64,000 nucleotides of DNA from Mesorhizobium amorphae. Lineage in GTDB: Bacteria; Pseudomonadota; Alphaproteobacteria; Rhizobiales; Rhizobiaceae. Position 1 is the first letter of the stretch; each line of letters begins with the position of its first letter. This document shows, in pieces, positions 47,957 to 57,298 of the stretch. The position numbers and the translations under genes are program-made. The stretch covers positions 62,001-126,000 of the forward strand of contig QFNI01000005.1 of NCBI GenBank assembly GCA_003240775.1, read 5' to 3'. The notes below the pieces were generated by a model. The model saw nothing but the letters and a program-made list of their open reading frames with translations, was not told the DNA's origin and did no database searches.

Positions 47957-49938
47957 TGGTCGAAACCGGCCACTTCGCGCTGGTGCTGGCCTTCGCGCTT
48001 GCGCTCGTGCAGTCCACCGTGCCGTTGGTCGGCGCGCGCACCGGCGAGCGGCGGCTGATGGATGTGGGCGGGCCGGTGGCCGTGACGGGCTTCGCGCTCG
48101 TCGCGGTGGCGTTTCTCGCGCTCGTCGTCGCCTATGCGCAGTCGGACTTCTCGGTGCGCAACGTGTGGGAGAACTCCCACTCGCTCAAGCCGATGATCTA
48201 CAAGATCAGCGGCGCCTGGGGGAACCACGAGGGCTCGATGCTGCTCTGGGTTCTGATCCTCACGCTGTTCGGCGCGGCCGTGGCGGGTTTCGGCACCAAC
48301 CTGCCGCCCACGCTGCGCGCCAATGTGCTGGCCGTGCAGGGCATGATCGGCGCGACCTTCCTGCTCTTCATCCTCTTGACGTCGAACCCCTTCGCCCGCC
48401 TCGACCCCGCCCCCATCGAGGGCCAGGACCTCAACCCGATCCTCCAGGACATCGGGTTGGCCATCCATCCGCCGCTTCTTTATCTCGGCTATGTCGGCTT
48501 TTCCGTCTGCTTCTCCTTTGCGGTGGCTGCCCTCATCGAAGGCCGCATCGACGCGGCCTGGGCGCGCTGGGTGCGGCCCTGGACGCTGGCCGCCTGGGTG
48601 TTTCTGACGGGCGGCATCGCGATGGGCTCCTACTGGGCCTATTACGAACTCGGCTGGGGCGGCTTCTGGTTCTGGGACCCGGTGGAGAACGCCTCCTTCA
48701 TGCCCTGGCTCGCGGGCACGGCGCTCCTGCATTCGGCGCTGGTGATGGAGAAGCGCTCGGCGCTCAAAGTGTGGACGATCCTCCTGTCCATCCTCACATT
48801 TTCGCTGTCGCTGCTCGGCACGTTCCTGGTGCGCTCGGGCGTTCTGACATCGGTTCATGCCTTTGCGACCGATCCGACGCGCGGCGTGTTCATTCTGGGC
48901 ATTCTCGCGCTCTTTGTCGGCGGCTCGCTCGCGCTGTTTGCGCTTCGCGCCTCCGCGCTCACGCCCGGCGGCATCTTCCAGCCGGTCTCGCGCGAGGGCT
49001 CGCTCGTTCTCAACAACCTCTTTTTGACCACCGCCACCGCCACCGTTCTGATCGGCACGCTCTATCCGCTTGCCGTGGAAGCAGTGTCGGGTGCCAAGAT
49101 CTCGGTCGGCGCGCCCTTCTTCAACCTCACTTTCGGCCTCGTGATGGCGCCGCTCCTGCTGCTCGTGCCCTTCGGGCCGATGCTCGCCTGGAAGCGCGGC
49201 GACGTGGCGGGCGCGGCCCAGCGCCTGATGGCCGCCGGCGGGGCGGCGCTCTTCGCCATGGTGGTGACCGGCCTTTTCGCCGAGCCGCGCTCGGTTCTGG
49301 CGGCGGTGGGCGTGGGCATCGCCGTCTGGCTGATCGGCGGGGTGCTGACCGACCTGTTCCTGCGCGCAGGCCTGCCCAAGGCGGGTCTCGGCAACGCGTT
49401 TCGCCGCGTGCGCGGACTGCCGCGCTCGGTGATCGGCACGATGCTGGCCCATGCGGGCCTGGGCATCACCGTTCTCGGCCTCGTCGGCACGCTCGCCTTC
49501 GGGCGCGAGGTGATCGTGGCGGCAGCCCCCGGCGACACCTTCACGGCCGGTCCCTTCCAGCTGCGCTATGACGGCTCCCAGGCCATGAACGGGCCGAACT
49601 TCAGCGAGGAGCGCGCCCACTTCACCATTCTCGACGCGAGCGGCGCCCCCCGCGACGGCGTCTACTCCGCCAAGCGCTTCTACCCCGTGCGCCAGATGCC
49701 CACCACCGAAGCCGGCATCCGCACCTACGGCTTCAGCCAGCTCTATGTTTCGGTGGGCGAGGGAGGCGGGGAAGGGCGCATCGTGGTGCGCGTCTGGTGG
49801 AAGCCGCTGGTCACGCTGATCTGGGGCGGGTCGGTGTTCATGATGGTGGGCGGCACGCTTTCGCTGTTTGACCGCCGCCTGCGGGTGGGCGCGCCCGCCG
49901 CGCGTGCCCGCAAGCCTGTCGCGGTGCCCGCCGAATGA
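47956..49938 (+). CDS. ccmF: Heme lyase subunit CcmF (CycK)
   Basis: This 660-aa polytopic membrane protein has the tryptophan-rich heme-handling motif GGFWFWDPVENASFMPWLAG (WWD domain), flanked by conserved His residues (NPILQDIGLAIHPPLLYLGY, EKRSALKVWTILLSILTFSL). It ligates heme to apocytochrome c together with CcmH and CcmI. The ATG at 47956 overlaps the ccmE stop. Its 3' end overlaps ccmH by 4 bases. Confidence 0.95.
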   Translation: MVETGHFALVLAFALALVQSTVPLVGARTGERRLMDVGGPVAVTGFALVAVAFLALVVAYAQSDFSVRNVWENSHSLKPMIYKISGAWGNHEGSMLLWVLILTLFGAAVAGFGTNLPPTLRANVLAVQGMIGATFLLFILLTSNPFARLDPAPIEGQDLNPILQDIGLAIHPPLLYLGYVGFSVCFSFAVAALIEGRIDAAWARWVRPWTLAAWVFLTGGIAMGSYWAYYELGWGGFWFWDPVENASFMPWLAGTALLHSALVMEKRSALKVWTILLSILTFSLSLLGTFLVRSGVLTSVHAFATDPTRGVFILGILALFVGGSLALFALRASALTPGGIFQPVSREGSLVLNNLFLTTATATVLIGTLYPLAVEAVSGAKISVGAPFFNLTFGLVMAPLLLLVPFGPMLAWKRGDVAGAAQRLMAAGGAALFAMVVTGLFAEPRSVLAAVGVGIAVWLIGGVLTDLFLRAGLPKAGLGNAFRRVRGLPRSVIGTMLAHAGLGITVLGLVGTLAFGREVIVAAAPGDTFTAGPFQLRYDGSQAMNGPNFSEERAHFTILDASGAPRDGVYSAKRFYPVRQMPTTEAGIRTYGFSQLYVSVGEGGGEGRIVVRVWWKPLVTLIWGGSVFMMVGGTLSLFDRRLRVGAPAARARKPVAVPAE

Positions 49939-50390
49939 TGCGCCGGGCCGCCCGCGCGCTGCTGTTCCTGCTGCTTCTCGCCGGGCCCGTCCATGCCGTG
50001 CAGCCCGACGAGGTTCTGGCCGACCCGGCACTCGAAACGCGCGCGCGGGGCATCTCGGCACAGCTTCGCTGCATGGTCTGCCAGAACCAGTCGATCGACG
50101 ATTCCGACGCCGACCTCGCGCGCGACCTGCGGCTCGTGGTGCGCGACCGGCTCCAGGCGGGCGACAGCGACAGCGCGGTGATCGACTACGTGGTCGCGCG
50201 CTATGGCGAGTTCGTGCTGCTCAAGCCCTTGTGGAACTGGCGCAACGCGCTTCTGTGGGGCGCGCCGGCGCTGATCCTGCTCGTGGCCGGCACCGCGATG
50301 GGCCTGCGCGCGCGCCGCCGCACGGCAAGCGTGCCCCCGCTCGACCAGTCCGAGGAAGAGCGGCTGCGCCAGATCCTCGAGCGCCCCTGA
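49935..50390 (+). CDS. ccmH: Cytochrome c maturation thioredoxin-like CcmH (CycL)
   Basis: The 151-aa protein has a signal peptide (ALLFLLLLAGPVHA), the redox motif LRCMVCQNQSIDDSDADLA, and a C-terminal membrane anchor (ALLWGAPALILLVAGTAMGL). It keeps the CxxCH cysteines of apocytochromes reduced and presents them for heme attachment. It is the last gene of the ccm operon, and overlaps ccmF. Confidence 0.95.
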   Translation: MMRRAARALLFLLLLAGPVHAVQPDEVLADPALETRARGISAQLRCMVCQNQSIDDSDADLARDLRLVVRDRLQAGDSDSAVIDYVVARYGEFVLLKPLWNWRNALLWGAPALILLVAGTAMGLRARRRTASVPPLDQSEEERLRQILERP

Positions 50391-50509
50391 CGCGCACCCA
50401 TCCTTACCAAAGTTTCATTTTGCGGCCATCGCGGCGTAATGTGGCGGCCCCTATCTCTGTCTGCGAAGGATGCACGAAGAGCATCCCTTTCGAGAGGACA
50501 GCATCTTCC

Positions 50510-52033
50510 ATGAACCAGGTTCCCACCCCCTCCACCCGCCGGAGCCGCCTGCTTGCCGCCGTTGCCTCGCTGGCCGTGGCGGGCGCCATCGGCGCCGGCG
50601 CCGTGACCACCGGCACCCTTCCCGTCTTCGCCCAGCCCGTCCGCGTCGACACCACCGTGCAGGCGCCGAGCTTCGCCGATGTGGTGGACCGCGTTTCGCC
50701 GGCGGTCGTCAGCGTGCGCGTGGAATCGCGCGTAGAGCCCGCCTCCGACCGCGGCCAGGACATGGCGCGCGGTTTCGACAGCCTGCCCGACAACCATCCC
50801 CTCAAGCGCTTCTTCCGTGAGTTCGGCGGCGGCGGCGAGCGGGGCATGGAGGGCCGCCGCGCCAACCCGCGCGCCGAGCGCTCCCTGTCGCAGGGCTCGG
50901 GCTTCTTCGTGTCCGACGACGGCTACATCGTCACCAACAACCACGTGGTCGACGGCGGCACGAGCTTCACGGTGGTTTCCAACACCGGCGAGGAGATGTC
51001 GGCCAAGCTGATCGGCACCGACCCGCGCACCGACCTGGCGCTGCTCAAGGTCGAGGGCGACCAGAAGTTCACCTATGTGGACTTCGCCGACGACGCCAAG
51101 GTCCGCGTCGGCGACTGGGTGGTGGCCGTGGGCAACCCCTTTGGCCTCGGCGGCACGGTGACCGCCGGCATCGTCTCGGCGCGCGGCCGCGACATCGGCG
51201 CCGGCCCCTATGACGACTTCATCCAGATCGACGCCGCCGTGAACCGCGGCAATTCGGGCGGCCCCGCCTTCAACATCAACGGCGAGGTGGTCGGCGTGAA
51301 CACCGCCATCTTCTCGCCCTCGGGCGGCAATGTCGGCATCGCGTTCGCCATTCCCGCTGCCACCGCCCGCGAGGTCGTGGCCGATCTCAAGCGCGACGGC
51401 AGCGTGAGCCGCGGCTGGCTGGGCGTGCAGATCCAGCCCGTCGACAAGGACATCGCCGACAGCCTCGGCCTGCCCGGAACGGGCGGCGCGCTGGTGAACC
51501 AGCCGCAGGACGGCAGCCCCGCCTTTGCGGCCGGCGTCGAAACCGGCGACGTGATCACCAAGGTGAACGGCGAAGCGGTGGCCGGCCCCCGCGAGCTGGC
51601 CCGCACCATCGCCCGCATCGCGCCCGAGCAGACCGCCGACCTGACGATCTGGCGCGACGGCAAGGAGCAGGTGATCAAGGTGCCCCTCGGCACGCTGCCG
51701 GGCGACGACCGCCAGGCGTCCAAAGACACCAACGACGACGCGCCCGCCCAGACCGAGCTTTCCTCGCTGGACGAGCTCGGCCTGACGGTGACGCGCGCCG
51801 ATGACGGCCGCGGCCTCGTGGTGACCGACGTGGAGCCCGACAGCCCGGCCGCCGAGCGCGGCTTCCAGGCCGGCGACGTGATCACGGCGGTGAACTCGGC
51901 CGAGGTGCGCCGCACCTCCGATGTCACCCGCGCCATCGAGGACGCCACCAAGGCCGGTCGCAAGGCCGTGCTGATGCAGGTGACGCGCGACGATGCGAGC
52001 CGCTTCGTGGCCCTGCCGGTCGCCCGCAGCTGA
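50510..52033 (+). CDS. degP: Periplasmic serine protease DegP/Do family
   Basis: The 507-aa protease has a signal peptide, a trypsin-like domain with His in GYIVTNNHVVDGG (near 145), Asp in DPRTDLALLKVEG (near 174) and Ser in NRGNSGGPAFNINGEVVGVN (near 249), and two PDZ domains (SRGWLGVQIQPVDKDIADSL and DSPAAERGFQAGDVITAVNS). It degrades misfolded envelope proteins. The position between ccmH and a two-component pair is the known rhizobial order. Its own leader of 119 bases suggests an independent promoter, but none is assigned. The ATG at 50510 starts the signal peptide. Confidence 0.94.
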   Translation: MNQVPTPSTRRSRLLAAVASLAVAGAIGAGAVTTGTLPVFAQPVRVDTTVQAPSFADVVDRVSPAVVSVRVESRVEPASDRGQDMARGFDSLPDNHPLKRFFREFGGGGERGMEGRRANPRAERSLSQGSGFFVSDDGYIVTNNHVVDGGTSFTVVSNTGEEMSAKLIGTDPRTDLALLKVEGDQKFTYVDFADDAKVRVGDWVVAVGNPFGLGGTVTAGIVSARGRDIGAGPYDDFIQIDAAVNRGNSGGPAFNINGEVVGVNTAIFSPSGGNVGIAFAIPAATAREVVADLKRDGSVSRGWLGVQIQPVDKDIADSLGLPGTGGALVNQPQDGSPAFAAGVETGDVITKVNGEAVAGPRELARTIARIAPEQTADLTIWRDGKEQVIKVPLGTLPGDDRQASKDTNDDAPAQTELSSLDELGLTVTRADDGRGLVVTDVEPDSPAAERGFQAGDVITAVNSAEVRRTSDVTRAIEDATKAGRKAVLMQVTRDDASRFVALPVARS

Positions 52034-52039
52034 CGGGCC

Positions 52040-52065
52040 GGGCGGCGCCTCAAGGGGCGCCGCCC
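52040..52065 (+). terminator. Hairpin after degP
   Basis: GGGCGGCGCC (52040-52049) and GGCGCCGCCC (52056-52065) form a perfect 10-base stem with a 6-base loop, 6 bases behind the degP stop. No T run follows, so it may stabilise or terminate weakly. Confidence 0.55.
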
Positions 52066-52289
52066 AAGGCTCGGGAAACACGCGGCGCCCCTTGTTTCGC
52101 TTTCGCTTCCTTTCCCGAGCCCTCCGCACCCTTCTTCCGGGCGGCGACCCTCCGCACCCCCGGTTGGCCGCCCAGGAAGAGTGGAATCCAGCGCCTTGCC
52201 CTTCTCGCGCGCCGGGTTCCGGCGGCGGCAGGTTCCCATACCCTGCCGCCGCACTCCCCCAACCGGTTTCCCCGCCCTATAAGGGCCCC

Positions 52290-52964
52290 ATGAAGATCCT
52301 CCTGATCGAAGACGACCGCGAGGCCGCCGACTACCTGCAGAAGGCCTTCGGCGAGGCCGGCCACACGGCCCATGTCGCAGCCGACGGCGAAACGGGCTTC
52401 GCATTGGCCGAGGGCGCCGATTACGACGTGCTGGTGGTGGACCGCATGTTGCCCCGCCGCGACGGGCTGTCCGTGATCGCCGGCCTGCGCGGCAAGGGCG
52501 TCTCGACGCCCGTTCTGATCCTGTCCGCGCTGGGCGAGGTGGACGACCGCGTGACGGGCCTGCGCGCGGGCGGCGACGATTATCTCACCAAGCCCTATGC
52601 CTTCACCGAGCTTCTCGCGCGCGTGGAAGCGCTCGACCGCCGCTCCGCCGCGCGCGATTCCGAGACCCTCTACAAGGTGGGCGACCTCGAGCTCGACCGC
52701 CTGTCGCATTCGGTGCGCCGGGGCGGGCGCGACATCGTTCTCCAGCCGCGCGAGTTCCGCCTGCTCGAATATCTCATGCGCCATGCCGGCCAGGTGGTGA
52801 CGCGCACCATGCTGCTCGAAAATGTCTGGGACTACCATTTCGACCCCCAGACCAACGTGATCGACGTGCATGTGTCGCGCCTGCGCGGCAAGATCGAGAA
52901 GGAGTTCGCCTCGCCGCTGCTGCACACGGTGCGCGGCGCGGGCTATATCCTGAAGGCGCCCTGA
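52290..52964 (+). CDS. OmpR-family response regulator
   Basis: The 224-aa regulator has a receiver with acidic pocket IEDD at the N-terminus, phospho-acceptor Asp in DVLVVDRMLPRRDGLSVI and Lys in DDYLTKPYAFTELLARVEAL. Its winged helix contains LQPREFRLLEYLMRHAGQVV and DPQTNVIDVHVSRLRGKIEK, ending LHTVRGAGYILKAP. The cognate kinase begins 3 bases later. In rhizobia the corresponding pair lies between degP and glnE; a possible role in envelope stress is inferred from degP. The ATG is preceded by AAGGG only. Confidence 0.9.
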   Translation: MKILLIEDDREAADYLQKAFGEAGHTAHVAADGETGFALAEGADYDVLVVDRMLPRRDGLSVIAGLRGKGVSTPVLILSALGEVDDRVTGLRAGGDDYLTKPYAFTELLARVEALDRRSAARDSETLYKVGDLELDRLSHSVRRGGRDIVLQPREFRLLEYLMRHAGQVVTRTMLLENVWDYHFDPQTNVIDVHVSRLRGKIEKEFASPLLHTVRGAGYILKAP

Positions 52965-52967
52965 GCC

Positions 52968-54395
52968 GTGGCGCTTCCTCCGATCATGCGCACAACGGCC
53001 GCCCGGCTGTCCGCGCTTTTCCTTTTGCTTTTCACGGTCTGCGCCCTGATCCTCGTGGTCTACATGACCCAGGTCTCGGTCTCGATGCTGACGGCCCAGA
53101 CGCGCGGCACGATCAACGAGGAGATCGCCTCGCTCGACCGCGCCTACCAACGCGGCGGCCTGCCGCTTCTGGTGCGCCTCATCACCCAGCGCTCGCGCCA
53201 GCCCGGCGCCAATCTCTACCTCATCGCCGAGCCCTCGGGCCGCATCCTGGCGGGCAATGTGGAGAGCCTGGACCCCCGCATCCTCCTGACCCAGGGCTGG
53301 ACCGAGGTGCCCTTCTCCTACCAGCGCTACGGCGAGGGCGACCGCTCCCAGCTTCCCGTCGGCACCGAGACGCGGCACGACGCGATTGCCATCGTGCTCC
53401 AGCTCCCGAACGGCCTGCGCGCGCTGGTCGGCCGCGATCTCGGCGAGCCCGAGCGCCTGCGCTCGGTGGTGCAGCGCGCGCTTCTGCTTTCGGTCGGGCT
53501 GATGGCCGTCACCGGGCTTCTGATCTGGCTCGTGGTCGGCCGCCGCGCGCTGCGCCGCATCGATCATCTCTCAGAAGCCGGGCGCCAGATCATGGCGGGC
53601 GACCTGTCGCGCCGCCTGCCGGTCTCGGGCAGCGGCGACGAGTTCGACCGGCTGGCCGAGAGCCTCAACGCCATGATCGGCCGCATCGGCGAGTTGAACG
53701 AGGGTTTGAAGCAGGTGTCCGACAACATCGCCCACGACCTCAAGACCCCGCTCACCCGCCTGCGCAACCGCGCGGAAGCGGCATTGGCGGGAGGCGAGGG
53801 TGCTGGCGACCACCGCGAGGCGCTGGAAGCCACGATCCACAATTCCGACCAGCTGATCCGCACCTTCAATTCCATCTTGATGATCTCGCGGCTCGAAGCC
53901 GGGCAGAGCACGGCCGAAGCCTCCGCGCCCGTCGATCTCGGCGCCTCCGTGCGCGACGTGATCGAGCTCTACGACGCGGTGGCCGAGGAGGCGGGCGTGG
54001 CGCTGGAGCTTGAAGCGGAAAGCCCCATCGTGGTGGAAGGCAACCGCGAGCTGATCGGCCAGGCCCTTGCCAACCTCATCGACAACGCCATCAAATATGC
54101 GGGCGGCGAGGAGGTGGCCGCGCCGCGCGTTCGCGTGCGGTTGGGGGAGGAGGGTGGCGAAGCGGTGATCGAGGTTTCCGACAACGGTCCGGGCATTCCC
54201 GACGATGCCGACCGCGAGCGCGCCACCGAGCGCTTCGTGCGGCTGGAGAAGAGCCGTTCCCAGCCCGGCTCGGGGCTGGGCCTGTCCATCGTGCGCGCGG
54301 TGATGAAGTTCCACGGCGGCCGGCTCGAACTCCTGCCCGGCGCGCCCGGCCTGCGCGCCCTCATGCGCTTTCCCCTTCGGGCCCAGCCCGCATGA
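52968..54395 (+). CDS. Sensor histidine kinase of the EnvZ type
   Basis: The 475-aa kinase from GTG 52968 has membrane segments near residues 12-40 (LFLLLFTVCALILVVYMTQV) and 172-195 (SVGLMAVTGLLIWLVVGRRA), a periplasmic sensor part between them, a HAMP domain, His in DNIAHDLKTPLTRLRNRAEA, N-box ALANLIDNAIKYA, G1 SDNGPGIPDDADR and G2 QPGSGLGLSIVRAVMKFH. An ATG at 52986 is an alternative start. Its stop overlaps the glnE start (ATGA), coupling a signalling pair to nitrogen regulation by translation. Confidence 0.88.
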   Translation: MALPPIMRTTAARLSALFLLLFTVCALILVVYMTQVSVSMLTAQTRGTINEEIASLDRAYQRGGLPLLVRLITQRSRQPGANLYLIAEPSGRILAGNVESLDPRILLTQGWTEVPFSYQRYGEGDRSQLPVGTETRHDAIAIVLQLPNGLRALVGRDLGEPERLRSVVQRALLLSVGLMAVTGLLIWLVVGRRALRRIDHLSEAGRQIMAGDLSRRLPVSGSGDEFDRLAESLNAMIGRIGELNEGLKQVSDNIAHDLKTPLTRLRNRAEAALAGGEGAGDHREALEATIHNSDQLIRTFNSILMISRLEAGQSTAEASAPVDLGASVRDVIELYDAVAEEAGVALELEAESPIVVEGNRELIGQALANLIDNAIKYAGGEEVAAPRVRVRLGEEGGEAVIEVSDNGPGIPDDADRERATERFVRLEKSRSQPGSGLGLSIVRAVMKFHGGRLELLPGAPGLRALMRFPLRAQPA

Positions 54396-57292
54396 GGCAC
54401 ATCGTTCCACTCGATGCGGCGAATGCTGCCGAAGCGCTGGCCGATGTGATCGAGGCGGCCGAAGCCGCTGACCCGGCGATTGCCCAGCGCATCGGCCGGC
54501 CCAGCGAGGCGCGCGATTTCCTGGCCGCCGTGTTCGACCTTTCCCCCTACTTGCGGGGAGCCGCCCGCAAGATGCCGCGGGCCATTGAGACCTGGGTCGA
54601 GAACCGGACCAGGGAGCGCCTGGCAGCCATCGGCTCGGCCTTCGAGGCCCTGCCGGCCGAGGCCGGCGGCGAGGCCGCCCTGATGCGCGAATTGCGCGCC
54701 CTGCGCAACGAGGCCCATCTGCTGATAGCGCTCGACGATCTGTCGGGCCGCGCCACGCCGCTCAAGACCGTGGAGCGCCTGAGCGCGCTGGCCGAGAGCG
54801 CTGTCGGCGCAGCCGTCGATTTCCTGCTGCGCGAGGCCCATGCGTCGGGCAAGCTCGCTCTGCCCGACCCCGAACGCCCTTCCGAGGGCTCGGGCCTGAT
54901 CGTGCTCGGCATGGGCAAGCTCGGAGGACGGGAGCTCAATTTCTCCTCCGACATCGACCTCATCGTGTTCTTTGAAGGCGATGCGCCGGCCATCCGCGAT
55001 CCCCTCGACGCGGGCGAGATGTTTGCGCGTTTGACCCGCCGCCTCGTGCGCATCCTCCAGGACCGCACCGAGCACGGCTACGTGTTTCGCACCGACCTGC
55101 GCCTGCGCCCCGATCCCGGCTCCACCCCGCTCGCCATCCCCGTCGAGGCCGCCCTCATCTACTATGAGGGGCGCGGCCAGAACTGGGAGCGCGCCGCCAT
55201 GATCAAGGCGCGCGCGATAGCGGGCGACCGCAAGGCGGGCGAGCGCTTCCTGGCCGAGCTTCGCCCCTATGTCTGGCGCAAATATCTCGATTATGCCGCG
55301 ATTGCCGACGTCCATTCCATCAAGCGCCAGATCCACGCCCATCGCGGCTTCGGCGCGGCTGCCGTGGAAGGCCACAACGTCAAGCTCGGCCGCGGCGGTA
55401 TCCGCGAGATCGAGTTCTTCGTCCAAACCCAGCAGTTGATCGCGGGCGGCCGCTTTCCCGAGCTGCGCGGCAAGGAAACCGTGCCGATGCTGCACGCCCT
55501 GGCCAGGAAGGGCTGGATAGCAGGGGAGGAGGCCGAGGCGCTTTCGGCGCATTACTGGTTTTTGCGCCGCGTCGAGCACGCCATCCAGACGGTGGCCGAC
55601 GAGCAGGCCCATTCGGTGCCCGAGGACGCCGAAGGGGTGGAGCGCGTGGCCCGGCTCCTGGGCTTTGCCTCGCGCGACGGCTTCGCCACGGCCCTGCGCG
55701 GGGCGATGGAGGACGTCGAGAAACACTATGCCGCCCTTTTCGAGACCGCGCCCGAACTGTCGTCGGGCGTCGGCAACCTCGTCTTCACCGGAGACGTGGA
55801 CGACCCCGACACGCTCCAGACACTGGCTTCGCTCGGCTTCGAACGCCCGAGCGACATCGCGCGGATCGTGCGCGGCTGGCATTTCGGCCGCTATCGCGCC
55901 ACCCAGTCGGCCGAAGCGCGCGAGCGGCTGACCGAGCTGACCCCGGCGCTGCTGAAGGCGTTCGGCGAGACGGGGAGGGCGGACGCCACGGCCGTCGCCT
56001 TCGACGCCTTTCTGGCGGGGCTGCCCGCCGGCATCCAGCTTTTTGCGCTCCTGCAGTCCAACCCGCGCCTGCTCGACCTTCTCGTCACCACGCTGAGCGC
56101 CGCGCCCCGGCTCGCGGCCACCATCACCAAGCGGCCCCATGTGTTCGACGGGCTGCTCGACCCCGCCCTTCTTTCGGCCCTGCCGGATCGGGCCTACCTG
56201 TCCGAGCGGCTCGGCGCGTTCCTCTCGGTCGCCCGGCTCCACGAGGAGCGGCTCGACCGCCTGCGCATCTTCGCGGCCGAGCAGCGCTTCTTGATCGGCA
56301 TGCGCCTGCTGGTCGGCGCGATCGACGGCTTCCGCGCGGGACAGGCCTTTTCCGATCTCGCCGACCTCACCATCGCGGCAGCGCTCGAAGCGGTCTCCGA
56401 CGAGCTTGCCGAGCGCCACGGCCATGTGCCCGGAGGCCGGGTGGCGCTGGTCGGCATGGGGCGCCTGGGCAGCCGCGAGCTGACGGCGGGCTCCGACATC
56501 GACCTGATCCTGCTCTACGACCACGACGAGGACGCGCTGGAATCGGATGGGCCCAAGGGCCTCGCCCCGCCCCACTATTTCGCGCGGCTGACCCAGCGCC
56601 TGGTCGCCGCCCTTTCGGCGCCCACCGGCGAGGGGGTGCTCTACGAGATCGACCTGCGCCTGCGCCCCTCCGGCAACAAGGGTCCGATCGCCGTCCACCT
56701 CGACGCCTTCTCGCGCTACCAGCATCTGGAAGCCTGGACCTGGGAGCACATGGCGCTCACCCGCGCGCGCACCATCTCCGGCGACCCCAGCCTGTGCTCG
56801 GCCATCGAGGCCGAGATCGCGGCGGTGCTTGCGCTGCCGCGCGATCCCGGGGTGGTCCGCAAGGACGCGCGCGAGATGCGCGCCATCCTGGCCGAGGAGA
56901 AGCCCCCGCGCGATGCCTGGGACATCAAGCTGATGCCCGGCGGCTTCATCGACTGCGAGTTCATCGCCCAGACCGCGCGGCTCACGGGCGCGTTGAAGCG
57001 CGGCGCGCTGCCCGACGGCACGGGCGAGACGCTCGCGCGCATCCGCGACGACGCGCTCGACCCCGCCCGTCGCGAGGAGCTGGAAACGGCCTTCCGCCTC
57101 TACACCGAGCTGTCGCAGCTGATCCGCGTCTGCCTGACCGGGCCGCTCGACCCCGACGACGTGCCGCCCGGCCTGCGCTCGCGCCTCGTGGCGGTCGCCG
57201 ATCTGCCGAGCTGGGAGGTGCTGTGCGCCCATCTCGAGGAGACCGCGGGGCGCGTGGCCGCCATCTTCCGCACCTGGACCAAGCCGCGCTGA
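54392..57292 (+). CDS. glnE: Bifunctional glutamine synthetase adenylyltransferase/deadenylase
   Basis: The 966-aa enzyme has two nucleotidyltransferase domains. The N-terminal deadenylase motif GMGKLGGRELNFSSDIDLIV is near residue 172 and the C-terminal adenylylase motif GMGRLGSRELTAGSDIDLIL near residue 688, each followed by a helical regulatory part (VKLGRGGIREIEFFVQTQQL in the first). It switches glutamine synthetase off or on according to PII state. Length is normal. It converges on the next gene with only 6 bases between the stops. Confidence 0.96.
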   Translation: MRHIVPLDAANAAEALADVIEAAEAADPAIAQRIGRPSEARDFLAAVFDLSPYLRGAARKMPRAIETWVENRTRERLAAIGSAFEALPAEAGGEAALMRELRALRNEAHLLIALDDLSGRATPLKTVERLSALAESAVGAAVDFLLREAHASGKLALPDPERPSEGSGLIVLGMGKLGGRELNFSSDIDLIVFFEGDAPAIRDPLDAGEMFARLTRRLVRILQDRTEHGYVFRTDLRLRPDPGSTPLAIPVEAALIYYEGRGQNWERAAMIKARAIAGDRKAGERFLAELRPYVWRKYLDYAAIADVHSIKRQIHAHRGFGAAAVEGHNVKLGRGGIREIEFFVQTQQLIAGGRFPELRGKETVPMLHALARKGWIAGEEAEALSAHYWFLRRVEHAIQTVADEQAHSVPEDAEGVERVARLLGFASRDGFATALRGAMEDVEKHYAALFETAPELSSGVGNLVFTGDVDDPDTLQTLASLGFERPSDIARIVRGWHFGRYRATQSAEARERLTELTPALLKAFGETGRADATAVAFDAFLAGLPAGIQLFALLQSNPRLLDLLVTTLSAAPRLAATITKRPHVFDGLLDPALLSALPDRAYLSERLGAFLSVARLHEERLDRLRIFAAEQRFLIGMRLLVGAIDGFRAGQAFSDLADLTIAAALEAVSDELAERHGHVPGGRVALVGMGRLGSRELTAGSDIDLILLYDHDEDALESDGPKGLAPPHYFARLTQRLVAALSAPTGEGVLYEIDLRLRPSGNKGPIAVHLDAFSRYQHLEAWTWEHMALTRARTISGDPSLCSAIEAEIAAVLALPRDPGVVRKDAREMRAILAEEKPPRDAWDIKLMPGGFIDCEFIAQTARLTGALKRGALPDGTGETLARIRDDALDPARREELETAFRLYTELSQLIRVCLTGPLDPDDVPPGLRSRLVAVADLPSWEVLCAHLEETAGRVAAIFRTWTKPR

Positions 57293-57298
57293 GACGCC

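Noticed and set aside
47893..50061. 722-codon open frame antisense to ccmF
   Set aside because: Shadow of ccmF and ccmH; composition is dominated by Arg, Glu and His with no recognisable fold.
53969..57232. 1087-codon open frame antisense to glnE
   Set aside because: High-GC shadow frame; glnE on the plus strand has both catalytic domains intact.
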